Source: Gonapodya prolifera JEL478
Lineage: Eukaryota > Monoblepharomycota > Monoblepharidomycetes > Monoblepharidales > Gonapodyaceae
DNA: 64,000 nt
Assembly: GCA_001574975.1 (NCBI GenBank)
Contig: KQ965797.1
Location: 36,167 to 100,166 of the forward strand
Direction of reading: 5' to 3'
The notes under the pieces: model-generated
The model's input: only the letters and a program-made list of their open reading frames with translations
Database searches by the model: none
Told to the model about the DNA's origin: nothing
Shown here: piece by piece, positions 31,271 to 42,400 of the stretch
Layout: the number at the start of each line of letters is the position of its first letter
How positions within the stretch are numbered: position 1 is the first letter of the stretch
Made by a program: the position numbers and the translations under genes

Positions 31271-33817
31271 TCACACTTCCTCCATCCACTTTCTCCACTT
31301 GAGCGCCTGCTCCCGCATATCCGCATACACTTTCCGTTTCCGCTCATGAAACTCTCGCAGTGCAGTATCTCGCGTCGGGTGCACAACGTGGTCGGGGGCC
31401 TGCGTGGCGGTGAGACGGAGGATGGTGGTCGTGAGTGGAATTGGGGGTGGGTTGGAAGCGCCAATGGTGGATTTGGCGTTCACTCCGGGATCACTCGAGG
31501 AGGACTCGGTGACAAAATGGGCGTGAGCCCCGAGAAGAGCGGCGCCAAGAAGAGAGGTCGACGTCGGGTTCGGTGGGATAATGACGGGTCGACCTTCACA
31601 TTGCATTGCACGGAGCGCGTTTAACACACCACCACACCACCTGTCATTCCACTCGCTCTCACCCAACTCAACTCACCCGTAACATCCGCAACCGTCTGCA
31701 CCCACACATCATTCCCGGCCAACCCGCCTCCCATCACGATCTCCTCCACCTCAAGCCCACCACCACCGTCCCTCCCGCGCCCGGCCTCCATGGCCTCGAC
31801 GACCTCTGCAATCCCGTACGCGAGCGCCTGCAGCGTGGCGAGGTATAGGGTGGCAAGGTGGTGCGTCGATGTCGGAGCGTGCAGCGGGATCCCCGAGACG
31901 GTTCCGAGGGCGTGCGTGTGCGGGTGGGGGGAGCGCGCACCGTGGAAATCGGGGAGGACGTGCAGGTGGCGCGTGAGATAGTGGAATGAGGGAGAGGGAG
32001 AGGGAGAAGGGTCGTCTGGTGTGCTTGGAGAGGCGAGGGTGGGAAGGAGGGTGTTGAGGTAGTTGGGCACGGAGAGACCACGGTCCGCTGCTTCAGAGGA
32101 GACGCTCGCGTACGCCGAGTGCGTGCCAATAACGTGGTCGATCTTTTCGCGGGGTGGGGGGTGGCGGGTGGCGGGTGTCAGCTATCACATCAAAACCCTT
32201 TCCCCCCCATCACATCACAACACCAACCGCAGCCCCAACAGCCCCCTGCCCGCCCTCTGTAACCCACCACCCCTGATCGCCCAGCCTCCCTTCATACGGC
32301 CCCCACACCCCCGGAACGTCCACGGCGCGCGTGGTCGCGACGTAGTGGCACGCAGAGGTCCCGCACGTGCTGACCATGCGGCGTTCGAGGCGGGATCGCA
32401 GCGCGGTCACGGTCGAGTCGTCCCCGCCCGCCCCAACACCGACGGCAACGCACCCCGCCCACCCCGCATGCGCGTCCACGAGCGCCATACCCACGGGTGT
32501 CCCGGCGTTCAAGCCCATCTCCTTCGCGGCTCGGGCCGAAAACCCGCCTGGGACGGGGTGCCCGGGTGGAAGGACCGCGGGGTGTTGACCGCCGAGAAGG
32601 GAGTAGGCCGTGTCGGGACCAAGGGGTTTGAGGTTGGTGGCATGCCAGAGTGGGGGTGTGTGGACGTATCGCGTGGTGGTTGGGTTGGTGGACCCGAGGG
32701 CTTGCTCTTGCTCGGGAACGGGACCGGGCTCCCGCTCGCACACGGACGAGGCAAAAAACGAGCACCCGCTCCTCTCCTCCCCCTCCGTTGCTCTCCAGCA
32801 CATCCACTCGGGCAGTTCCACGGCGTGCTTAATCCTTGCCCAGTGCGCGGGCGGGAGGTTGGCGTGGAGCCAGGCGAGTTTGGGGAGGGGGTGTTCGGGG
32901 TCGAATGTGCCGCCGAGGGAGGGGAGGATGGAGGGGTAGGTACGGGCGATGTGGTGGGCCTGTGAAGAGACGTCACGTGATTCCAACCAAGACACTCGGA
33001 CACGTCATTGACCACAACCTGACTCTGCGAGTCAGGCCCCCCGTCCGGCGGACAAGAGTATACCGCTCCGCGAGTCACTCGCTCAGGCCTCGGGTTCTCT
33101 CCGCGCGGGACATTCGCGCTTTGCGCAAGGATCACTCGCCTCCGGCGGACTCCTCGGTCGCTTAGGCCTATACGCTCCGCGTGGATCAATCGCCTCCGGC
33201 GGACAGCCTCGGTCAGTGCCTAGCGGCGCTTAGGCCTCAGAGTCCTCCCTTCGCTCGCGTCGCTCGCCCCCGCGTACCAACCATTTTCACTGCCCTATGA
33301 TCCATCCACAGCACGACATTCTGGTCATCGGGATCCCCTTGCCTGACCGCCACGGCTTCCTTCTCCGCATCCAGCACCGCCATTGAACACGTGGCATCAA
33401 ACCCAATCCCCATGACCTCATCCGCACTCGTGTGCGACCGTTCCATCACCTCCCGCACGACTTGGACCGTGCTTTGCCAGATGTCGCGGGTGGACTGGTG
33501 GTAGAATGAGGGCTGCGGGTGCCATGTGCGGATGGGGGAAGCCGCGGATGCGAGGAGTCTATTTTTTTTTCGTGCGATCGGTGATCGGCGGTCGGTGGGG
33601 GATGGGTGAGAGTGGGGGAGAGATTGGCGCGGAAGAAAGGCGGGGGATGGGCGGCGAGTGAGCGTGGGAGAGGGAACCGGTTGACGATCGACAGCTCCAA
33701 CCAACGACGACCAGTTGACGCCACCCACGTTCCGTTCCCGTCGATGACGCACGCCCGGACGCTGCCCGTGCCGACGTCCACGCCCACGTAGCGGTGTGTC
33801 TCGCATGCAGCCATCAT
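31271..33817 (-). CDS. FGGY-family carbohydrate kinase
   Basis: Five exons: 33817-33729, 33558-33282, 32959-32228, 32142-31677, and a last exon ending at 31271 whose 5' junction near 31630 is unsettled. The first four close in frame. The start 'YVGVDVGTGSVRA' is the phosphate-1 ATP-binding motif. 'IGFDATCSMAVLD', 'VVLWMDHRAVKM', 'HANLPP.HW' and 'GTSACHYVATT' follow, then 'VMGGGLAGNDVWVQTVADVT' and 'RPVIIPP...SLLGAALLGA'. This is the pattern of the FGGY/YDR109C subgroup (D-ribulokinase-like), which phosphorylates pentuloses. The tail 'PTRD.ALREFHERK.KVYADMREQ' is typical of that subgroup. The start could be 33817 or 33814. Intron 2 contains a GC-rich repeat. Confidence 0.85.
33053..33250 (+). 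repeat. GC-rich intronic repeat, copy a (FGGY intron 2)
   Basis: It contains 'AGAGTATACCGCTCCGCG', 'CGCCTCCGGCGGAC' (twice) and 'GCTTAGGCCT' (twice). It lies wholly inside the 32960-33281 intron, antisense to the FGGY gene. Related sequence occurs in three other introns of this window. Confidence 0.7.
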
Positions 33818-34671
33818 CGACGTGGTGGTTGTGCGGGGCCGCAGCAGGTGAGGCGCAGACGTCTGTGCCACTTTGACCGCAGCCGCACTCCTCCCGCCTG
33901 CACACCGGATCAATTCTAGCATTCCAAGCCTCCTGCGCCAACTCAAAATAAAATGCACGATGCTCCCCTCAATCGCCCTTCCCATCACATCGCCGGAATC
34001 CCACTCTCCTGCTCTCTTTTGCCTCCTCGCGACTTACTCGCCTCCGTCCCCGCTCGCTCCCCCCGTATGCCGCCATTGGCGATCCGTATTCGTATCCGCC
34101 AGCGCACGCTCTGGACGGGCACGGGAAAGGGGCAAGGCGCGGGCAAGGGCGGGTTCCCTTCGAGGTCCGTCTGCACGAGGTCTGAGTTCTGGGGTAGGAC
34201 CAGTGTGCCGGACTCTCGGACCTCGCGCTGTACCGCCATGTCACCAGCTTGGCATTGGCATTGGCGGGTTCCTGGCAAGGAGGCGACACCGAGTGACGGG
34301 GCACTTGATTGCCACGCCCATAGGCCGAGCCCGCCGAAGACTGGTTTGGACACGAGTGGACAGATTTGTGTGCTATGTTTTGGGCTTCATTCTTGCAGAT
34401 CTATTGCTCGGTGCTTGGAGTGTTCCATGGTTCCGCAGCAGTATCTGTAAGCGGCGGAGAGTAGTCATCAACCTCCCCGCCCTTCGCCCTCTTCCGAGAT
34501 CTTGCCAACCCGCGTGTAATTTAATTCAGTCGGTGTGTTGCCATAATTCAAGTGCTGCTGTGGTCTGCTGTGGTCATCACTCGGCCGAAATCGGGCCGAC
34601 GGTTGCTCGCGAAACACGCAACGCTCAACACCTGCACTCCCCCGTCCCACGCAGACACACGCAAGCACCAA
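33818..34671. other. Divergent promoter region
   Basis: About 850 bp between the FGGY kinase (minus) and esterase (plus) starts. It must carry both promoters. No TATA element, RNA gene or coding exon is convincing; open frames here show no domain. Confidence 0.45.
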
Positions 34672-36731
34672 ATGACACTCGACGCCGACGCCCAAGACTA
34701 CACGGACCCGCTCTCGTGGTCTGACACGTGAGTTGTGTTACGCACCGCCGATGTCGCTGCGCCCTGCCAGTTAGGCAGAGTCCCTTACCACCTGACACCC
34801 TCTGCACTCTTGCACTCTGCCACCGCCAGGGAGAAGGGCGCTATGAAGGCGCTGAAGGCAGGTCTCAACACAGCCGCGCTCTCCATCCAGCAGATGCGGT
34901 ATGTCACACGTCCACTCTCATGACTTGCACACCGCACGTCTCACACGATGCTCATCCAACACAGCGACGCCCAGGCCGCCGCTCCGCCCTACCCCACGCC
35001 AACCGGCATCAAAATCACGCCCGTGAGCGTACCCCGCACGCCCGTGGCCGGTCTCGAAGACGACGCCAGTGGGACGTTCCCTGCCGAATGGATCGAAAAA
35101 GAAGATGCTGGGGAGGACACACCCGTGCTCATCTACTACCACGGCGGGTAAGGGTCGTTGTGGTGCTCGCGTTCACCCACGTCACTTTAACGCTGACCGG
35201 GTTCCCTCGTGCTTCTGCCATCTGCCATGTGCCATCTATCTGCCACCTTCCACCTACCACCTCCCTCCCCCCCCNGGCTACTGCATAATGTCCCCCCTCA
35301 CGCACCGCGTGATCACCACATCCCTCGCCGCTCAGAACCTGCGCGTACTCTCGGTCGACTACCGCATGGGCCCCGAGCACGTCTTTCCCGCAGCGGTCGT
35401 CGACGCGGTCAATGCTTATAGGTTCGTGCTGGAGGGTGGTGTGCGGGCGGGGAACGTGTGTTTGGCGGGTGATTCTGGTGGGTGTCGTTGGGCGGGGGGG
35501 GGGTCGAGCGACGGAGGCCTGCGAGCACAGCGAGCACCGAGGCCTAAGTGCCACGAGGCGCTGACCGAGGACCGAGGACCGAGCAAATCGAGGTTGACCG
35601 CCGGAGGCGAGTGATCTGCAAAGCGGAATGATACAGCAAAGAGCGAGTATTGGACCGAGGCCTAAGCACGAACACCTACTCGTCTGCTTTTGCTTCTGAT
35701 TCTGCTTCTGATTTCATTTCCACTTCCACTTCCACTTCTCATCATTTTTTCGCATCGTCGTCGCCTCTCTTAGCCGGCGGAGGCCTCACCATTGCCACGG
35801 CCCTGTACTTGCGCGACCAAGACGTGCTGCCTCAAGTCGCCGGAATCACGCCCATATCGCCCGTAAGTTTAGCTATGGCTCTTTAGCTTCACTTGCACTT
35901 GCACTTGCGGTGCCCTGATCGACCTCTATTGTTTTTGTCATTTGGTAGTGGATCGACCTGACTGGAAACTCGCCCACCATGGCCCTCGCCGACGAGTTCA
36001 TGGTCGACATCATCGGGCACGGCAAGGACGCCATCCGCGGGAGTGAGTACTCTGCTCCCTTTGCGTTGCTGTTCTCCCCGTTCAACCCTTTATCCTCCCC
36101 TTTTACCCACAACCAACCACCTCCGCACTCTTAGTGGTAAACGGCTACGCCCCCGGCGCCCTCGTATCCAACACACTCGCGTCCCCGATCCTTGACGTTC
36201 CCAAGCCGGACAAGAAACTCCCGCCCTGTCTCGCCTCGCTCGCGACGGTGGACAGGTTGTTGGGGGAGGACCTCGCGTATAGTATCAAGAGGATCGAGGC
36301 TGGCGAGACGCTCGTGGTGGATATTTACCAGGATCAGTTCCATGTGGGTTAGGTGGTCACGCGGGCGGGCGGGTTTCGTGCCGTCTTTTTCGTATCGGTA
36401 CGAGGTTACTGACAAATGTTCCACGTGCGCTCCCGCACCACCCCAGGTATTCCAATTCTTCCCCTTCCTGACCCAAACCGCCATCTGCCACGCGCGCATC
36501 TCGTCCTTCATCCACACCGTAACGTCCGGCTCCACCGTCTCCACCGCCTTCACGCTCATCGATTACGAGGGCAAGACGAGCGAGATCGAAGACGGCGTGG
36601 CGGATCTTCGCAAGAGGCTCGAGGGGTATTACAAAAGGATGAAGGACCAAGGGTTGGATAAGGGAAGGACCAGAGGGGAGATGGAGGTGTATGACCAGGC
36701 GCTTGTGGTGCAGGCGCAGGTGGCGGCGTGA
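34672..36731 (+). CDS. HSL-type alpha/beta hydrolase (esterase/lipase)
   Basis: Eight exons: 34672-34727, 34830-34898, 34965-35147, about 35276-35477, 35774-35862, 35949-36042, 36135-36343 and 36447-36731. The oxyanion motif 'IYYHGG' ends exon 3 and continues 'GYCIMSPLTHR'. The nucleophile elbow 'GDSAGG' forms across the exon 4/5 junction. The acid is probably the Asp in 'WIDLTGNSP' or a later Asp, and the base is the His of 'DQFHVFQFFPF' across the exon 7/8 junction. This is the hormone-sensitive-lipase/arylacetamide-deacetylase group. A single ambiguous base at 35275 in a C-run hides the exon 4 acceptor. The long intron 4 (35478-35773) carries a GC-rich repeat. The substrate is unknown. Confidence 0.86.
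35503..35670 (-). repeat. GC-rich intronic repeat, copy d (esterase intron 4)
   Basis: Its reverse complement shares 'GCTTAGGCCTCGG' and 'GATCACTCGCCTCCGGCGG' with copy a. It lies inside intron 35478-35773 and is antisense to the esterase gene. Confidence 0.68.
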
Positions 36732-36953
36732 GGCTGTCAGCCATTACGTTTTGAAAAAATATGGAGCCGGCGACAAGGAGCCACGAGCTTTCGTTTTATC
36801 TTACTTGAATACTTTCCCCCCCCCCCCCTCTTCATGTAGTCTTGGGTGCAATACGAAGTGAAAAAACGGTCGTAACCAAGAATGCTTGTGTGTGAAACGT
36901 GTCTGTATTGAATTATTTTTCTAACGTGGCAACCCCTGCTCTACTTCTATCAT

Positions 36954-39150
36954 CTAGTACTCCGCCTCGAACACAGCAGCGGCGCCCATTCCTGCAACCA
37001 CACACAGCGTCAGCTGATCCAAACCAACAAACACCACAACCCCCCTTCTTGAACGAAACGCGTATACGCACCAGTTCCGATACACATGCTAGTGACGCCA
37101 ACCTTCTTGCCCGTGCGCTTGAGCTCGGTCAGCAGCGTGGCGACCTGGCGAGCGCCCGTGGTGCCCAGGGGGTGGCCGAATGCTGCGCGGGGACGAGTGT
37201 TAGGTTTCTGTTGCAGTGTCCGGTGTGGGAAGTGGCACAACTGTACTCACCAATGGCTCCTCCCTTGGGATTGACCTTGACAGGGTCCAGTCCGAGCTTC
37301 TTGATGCAGTAGACGGCTTGGGAAGCGAAGGCTTCGTTGATTTCGCTGGGGAGGACGACACCACAAGACAAAGAAATGATTAATGGCATTGCGATCGTAG
37401 CTCTGGAATTTGTAATCTATACTCTGCACTCACAAGACTGCAGAGCGCAGACAGAGACGTGTCATGAAACGAAAGACGGGGCAGTGGTCAAACTTCCCTT
37501 TCATTGAGGAATAGGGACGCATTCAAAGGTAATTACCGTCAACCTGGTTCTTCGTGATGCCGGCTTTGTGCAGAGCGATGGGGATGGCGTATGCCTGCGC
37601 GAGTTACAGTAAGTTCAATGTTCTCACATTTGAGCACGTTCTCATTGACACTTACAGGGCCGATACCCATAACTCTAGAAATCGATTCGCCGGTACATGG
37701 TACAACACACTATTCAGACAACATCCCCCAAACCAAAAACATGTGCGCACTCACCGTGGAGGCACTCCCACAACTGCAAACGTGACAAGCTTGCCCTTGA
37801 TGGGCAGCTTGAGCTTCTCCGCGGTGGACCTGCGCATGAGCAGCACGGCCGCTGCGCCGTCCGAGACCTGCGAGGCGTTTCCGGCCGTGGTGGTGCCGTC
37901 CTCAGAGCTTCATGTCGTATGGATGTTAGTCATGACACAGCGCGCGGACCCCACACGAGTCACGACGACTCACAATGCGGGCTTCAGCTTCGCCAGTGCC
38001 TCCTTGGTAGTACCCTCCCTGATGCCATCGTCGCGGTCGGCAATGACCTCTCCGTCGTCGGTCTTGACCTTGATCTTGAGCACCTCCTCATCAAAGTGTC
38101 CCTCCTTCCACGCCTTGGCGGCGCGCCTGTGCGACTCGGCCGCGAACGCGTCCTGCTCCGCACGAGAGATCTTGTAGTCCGCGGCGACGTTCTCCGAGGT
38201 CAGGCCCATGGGGAGCAGCACGTCAGCGATGGTGGTGGAGGACTCGACCAGGTTGTCGGAGATCTCGGACATGGCTCCGGCGCCGTAGAATTTGGTCATG
38301 GATTCGACGCCGGCGCCGATGCCTGCGTTCAAAAGTAGAACAGAGGGGTGAGGGTGGAAGGGTTCAACGGTCAGGATGGTATGCTTACCGATGTCGATGT
38401 ATCCAGCCTTGATTGACGAGGCGATTGCTGGAAGAGTGGGGGAGGGGAGGTATGTAAGAATAAGTCGACGCTATACCAGTAAAAAGTGCGAGGTTACGCA
38501 CTGGCAACAGCTTGGAGACCGGAGCTGCATTGGCGGTTGACGGTGGATACAGAAGTCTCAGAGGGGAAGCTGGGAATAGGAGATGGAATGAAAAGAGAGG
38601 AATGAATTGGTCGTTTCAAAATCATGTCTCGGAGCACGAAACTTACCCAGCTGCGAGAGTAGCGACACGGGCAGCGTTGGCACCACCGCCAGGAGGCAAC
38701 ACGTTGCCGACCTGAACATCCTCGACAAGCTTCTTGTCAAGACCGACTTGGTCGCAAACCCCAGCGAGCACCTGTATCAATGAATGAGGATAAGCGGTTG
38801 GATTGGATTGTGAGTTGCTCCCGTTTTCATGTGGGTCTACTACGAGGCAACCCACCTGAGCGAGGTATTCCTCTGGGAGCACAGCAGCGAGCGGACCCTT
38901 ACGCGCACGAGTGATGGGCGTGCGGAGCGCCGCGACGATTACGATATCATTCGGCGATTTGACACCGATTTGGCCTTGGGACGGGTATCGCACAGCACAG
39001 CGGCATTTGTAAGACGCGACGCACCACCGGTGATACCCAGCCGTGACCCCAGCATCAGGCTCCACGCGAGGTCTCACCTAGTTCGCCCTTCCCGGTCTTG
39101 CCCGCCTTGAGATGTGCACTGAGCTGCTCGAGACGGTCGTAGGCTGCCAT
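36954..39150 (-). CDS. Peroxisomal 3-ketoacyl-CoA thiolase with PTS2
   Basis: Thirteen exons close in frame: 39150-39078, 38974-38856, 38771-38647, 38569-38502, 38427-38389, 38322-37974, 37907-37755, 37674-37656, 37594-37537, 37437-37434 (4 nt), 37345-37251, 37182-37072 and 36991-36954, giving 416 residues. The N-terminus 'RLEQLSAHL' fits the PTS2 peroxisomal signal R-L-x5-H-L. Thiolase signatures are the nucleophilic Cys in '[13 protein letters not shown]', '[10 protein letters not shown]', '[18 protein letters not shown]', '[13 protein letters not shown]' and '[18 protein letters not shown]', with the second active Cys in '[14 protein letters not shown]'. It cleaves 3-ketoacyl-CoA with CoA in the last step of peroxisomal beta-oxidation. 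Confidence 0.93.
37434..37437 (-). other. 4-nt micro-exon of the thiolase gene
   Basis: On the coding strand the order is GCAG|TCTT|GTGAGT. Including TCTT completes two codons (Val and Phe) between '...NQVD' and 'EINEAFA', giving the conserved 'D-V-F-E-I-N-E-A-F'. Without it the flanking exon phases (1 and 2) do not match. Confidence 0.8.
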
Positions 39151-39499
39151 TGTCGAGTGTGGCGAGGAGTAAGCTGATGGAGGGGATAGCCGAATGTAAA
39201 GAAGATAAAGAAGAATGTAAAGGAGGCAGGAGATGGCCTTACCTGCTGATAACTGGCGGGCGGTCCGCGATGGGAGAAGTCAACCGAGATCACCCATAAT
39301 TTAGCCGGAATAGCATGTGACAAGCATAAAACAGAGTCAACTACACATGAGCCACCACGTGAAAAAGCTATCCAAGATGGAGTCCAAAGTCCTTTTTTCA
39401 TTTTACAACGGCGACGTAGATCCTACAAGACTGCAAGCATGCAATTCTAGTCATAATTTACCACTCTTTCGCAAGTACGTAGAAGACGTAGTTCCACCG

Positions 39500-42400
39500 T
39501 TACTGACGGAAACCGCCAGACGGATCATTGTCACACTCCGCCACAGTGACAGGGGTGTACCCCTGCGCCAAAACATACTGGATCGCATGTTCGAGGTACG
39601 AGTTGGGGGTAGCGCCCGTCGTGTTGTGAACGTCGTGAGAGAGAGAGATGGCGGAAAACGTGGCGGGACTGGTAACGTTGAGCGCCGCTTGAATGTTCTG
39701 GAACGAAAGGTTAGGGTCGGCCTTGTTCGCTTCCTGCCAGTCGTTGGTGTCAATGTTCCATCCGACAATCTGCGAAAACCAGGTTATTCTTCATCGAACT
39801 CGTTCCATGTACCGCGACGTGTTGCTCACCCGGTATCCCTTTGACGCCATGTATTGCTGCGCGTTGTCGTCGTAACTTCCATACGGGAAGCGGAAGTACG
39901 TGGGGTACACTCCAATGATACCCTTCACGACCTCGGCAAGACGGTCCACCTCGGTGTTGTAAGGGCAGTTGACGTGGTCCGTGAAATCGCAGTGCGACCA
40001 TCCGTGCAACCCGATCTGGTACCCTTGCGCGACAGAGTCCTGCAGCGTGGCGACGAAGTCAGTGATATTGCCCCAGTTGTAGCCGTTCACGAAAAAGGTG
40101 GCTTTGATGTTGTACTTTTTGAGAATGGACTTGACCGTCTCGGTGTAGCTAGAGTATGCAAAAGGTCAAAGATCACACCTCTGTTCAAAGAATCAGTGTC
40201 TCGATACTTACATAAATGGCCCGTCATCGAAAGTAAACGCTGACAAAACAAAAACCCACTATAAGTGAAACGGCCACGATGCGACGGAGCGGTGAGAAAC
40301 GTACCATATTGACCAGGCGTCTTGCACGAGTCAATGTACGCCCCCGCGGGACTTCCACCACCGGGAACTGGCGTAACGATTCCAGTCACAGTAACGGGAG
40401 AGAGGTACTGGTACGTCATACCTTTGAAATTCGAATGCAGTACCAGGTGTTATGCGTTTGTACCCTCTTCATTCGAAAACAAAACCACTCACCAGGCCAC
40501 CCTTTACCCGGATCCGTCATCCACACATAGATGTTGTACGGCCCGCTCGTCAGCGCCGGCACGGTCAGGGTGACGGGGTACAACGTATATGCGCTCGTCG
40601 TCGCCGCCGCCACGCTCGCATACCCATAGTTGGATACGGTCGCCGTGCTCGACGCCTGCTGGACCAGGACGAACATATCCTTGGCCGTGGCACTCCACGC
40701 TCCAATATTGATCGTGAACGTTCCGATCGTGTAAGGCAGGGACAGGGGGATCGAGGTCGTGTCGATACACCCGCCTGCCCCGCCGTTTGCGCACGGGGAG
40801 GTCATGGCGGCGAGCGCGACTTTGGCGGACCCCGAGGCGGTCGCGGCGGAGAAGCCTTGTCCCGTGGGCGCGAAGTACCAGACGAGCGTGAAGGGAGAGG
40901 AGGTGAGCGTGGAGGTGTAGGTCAGGGTGAAGCTGATGGTGACGAGGGCGTTGTTGGTGCTGATGACGGCAGCGCGGTTTTCCGGGGATGCGGCGACGCC
41001 GTTCTTTTTATTTTTGTGTGTGTGGTGGTGAGAGATATGAGCGGTGTGTAAGTATCGCGGTTCATCTATTTGCACAATTCCGCATCCGTCGCCTCACCTG
41101 CTGAATCTGGAACACGAGATCCTCCCTCGCAATCGAGTACGCCGAGATGGAGAACGTGACGTGGCCGGTACTGGGAACCGTTGTGGGCAGGCCTGAGACG
41201 CACCGGGCCGCGCTGCCGGTGCAAGGGGTCAGGCCGGTGTTGTACCAGGTGGAGCATTGCCTGTGTGCGGAAGCAAGTGGTGAGAAATTGTGCAAAGTGC
41301 AAACTGCAAACTGCCCAAACTGCCTAACAACAGCAAATGATCTCTACTCACCAATTCGTCCAATCCGCAACATCCTGCGCGCTCGGTGCGTTCCCCGCCT
41401 GCACGTTGTTGTAAATGGTGTCGCACGTTCTCGCGACCGCAACCGTCGTGGTCGTGGCGCGCGCGGTGGTGGTCGTGGCGCGAGCGGTGGTGGTCGCCGC
41501 GGCGGGAGGTGCGGTTGTGACGGTCACGGTCACGCCTTGTCCGGATGAGATGGTGATGCCCGAGGTGATGGAGTAGACGGTTGCGGACCAGCCTGCGCCG
41601 GGGTCGGACATCCAGCTGATCAACGACAAAAGCAAAAGAAAAGAAACAAAGAGGTGGATTGAGGAGTCAGTGGCGGTACCAGAATAACTCCGTGACCTGT
41701 CACTCACATGTAGTAGTTGTAAGGACCTCCCGTCAGCGCGGGCACTGTGACCGTCACCGGGAACGTTCCCCAACTTCCCGACGTCGCGGCCGTGACAGCC
41801 GCAAACGCGTAATTCGACATGAGGGCGCCGTTACTCGTCTGGTGGACTTCGACGAACAAATCCTTGGGCGTGGCCGACCATGCGCGCACGTTCAGGGTGA
41901 ATGTGCCCCCCGAGGAGGGGAACGATGGCGCGAGGGAGGTCAGGTCGATGCAGGGGCCCGAGGTGGAGCAGGGCGAGGTGAGCGCGGCGAGGGTTACGGG
42001 GAAGGTCTGCGCGGGGGAGGTGACGAGGAAGAGGTGAGGAGGTGAGATGGTGAGATGGAAAGTGATGCATAAAGGAAGAGAGAATGGTCCACTTTGCGGT
42101 GCGGTGCGGTGCTCTCGGCTCTCTCGCCTCGGCTTCACTCGACAGCATCGGTCAGCGCTACGGCGCTCAGACCTCGGGCTCGCCACGCTCCCATCTCGTT
42201 CCTCGTGCCCACTGGCCTCCGCCGCTCAACCCACCTGAGAGTACGTCCGCGCAGTCCACCCAGCCCCGGGCTGGCTCATCCACACATAGTAGTTGTAACT
42301 CGCGCCCGCCGTAAGCGCGGGCACTGTCAGCGCGATCGAGGCCGTACTCCACCCGGACGTGGTGGCGGCCGGGAGCGAGGCGTACCCGTAATTGGACAAA

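Noticed and set aside
32063-32965. A 300-codon plus-strand frame over the FGGY kinase
   Set aside because: Antisense to clear kinase motifs; the composition is typical of a shadow frame.
33953-34724. Plus-strand frames of 160-280 codons between FGGY and esterase
   Set aside because: No domain, no splice support, and composition rich in Arg, Ser and Pro; treated as promoter region.
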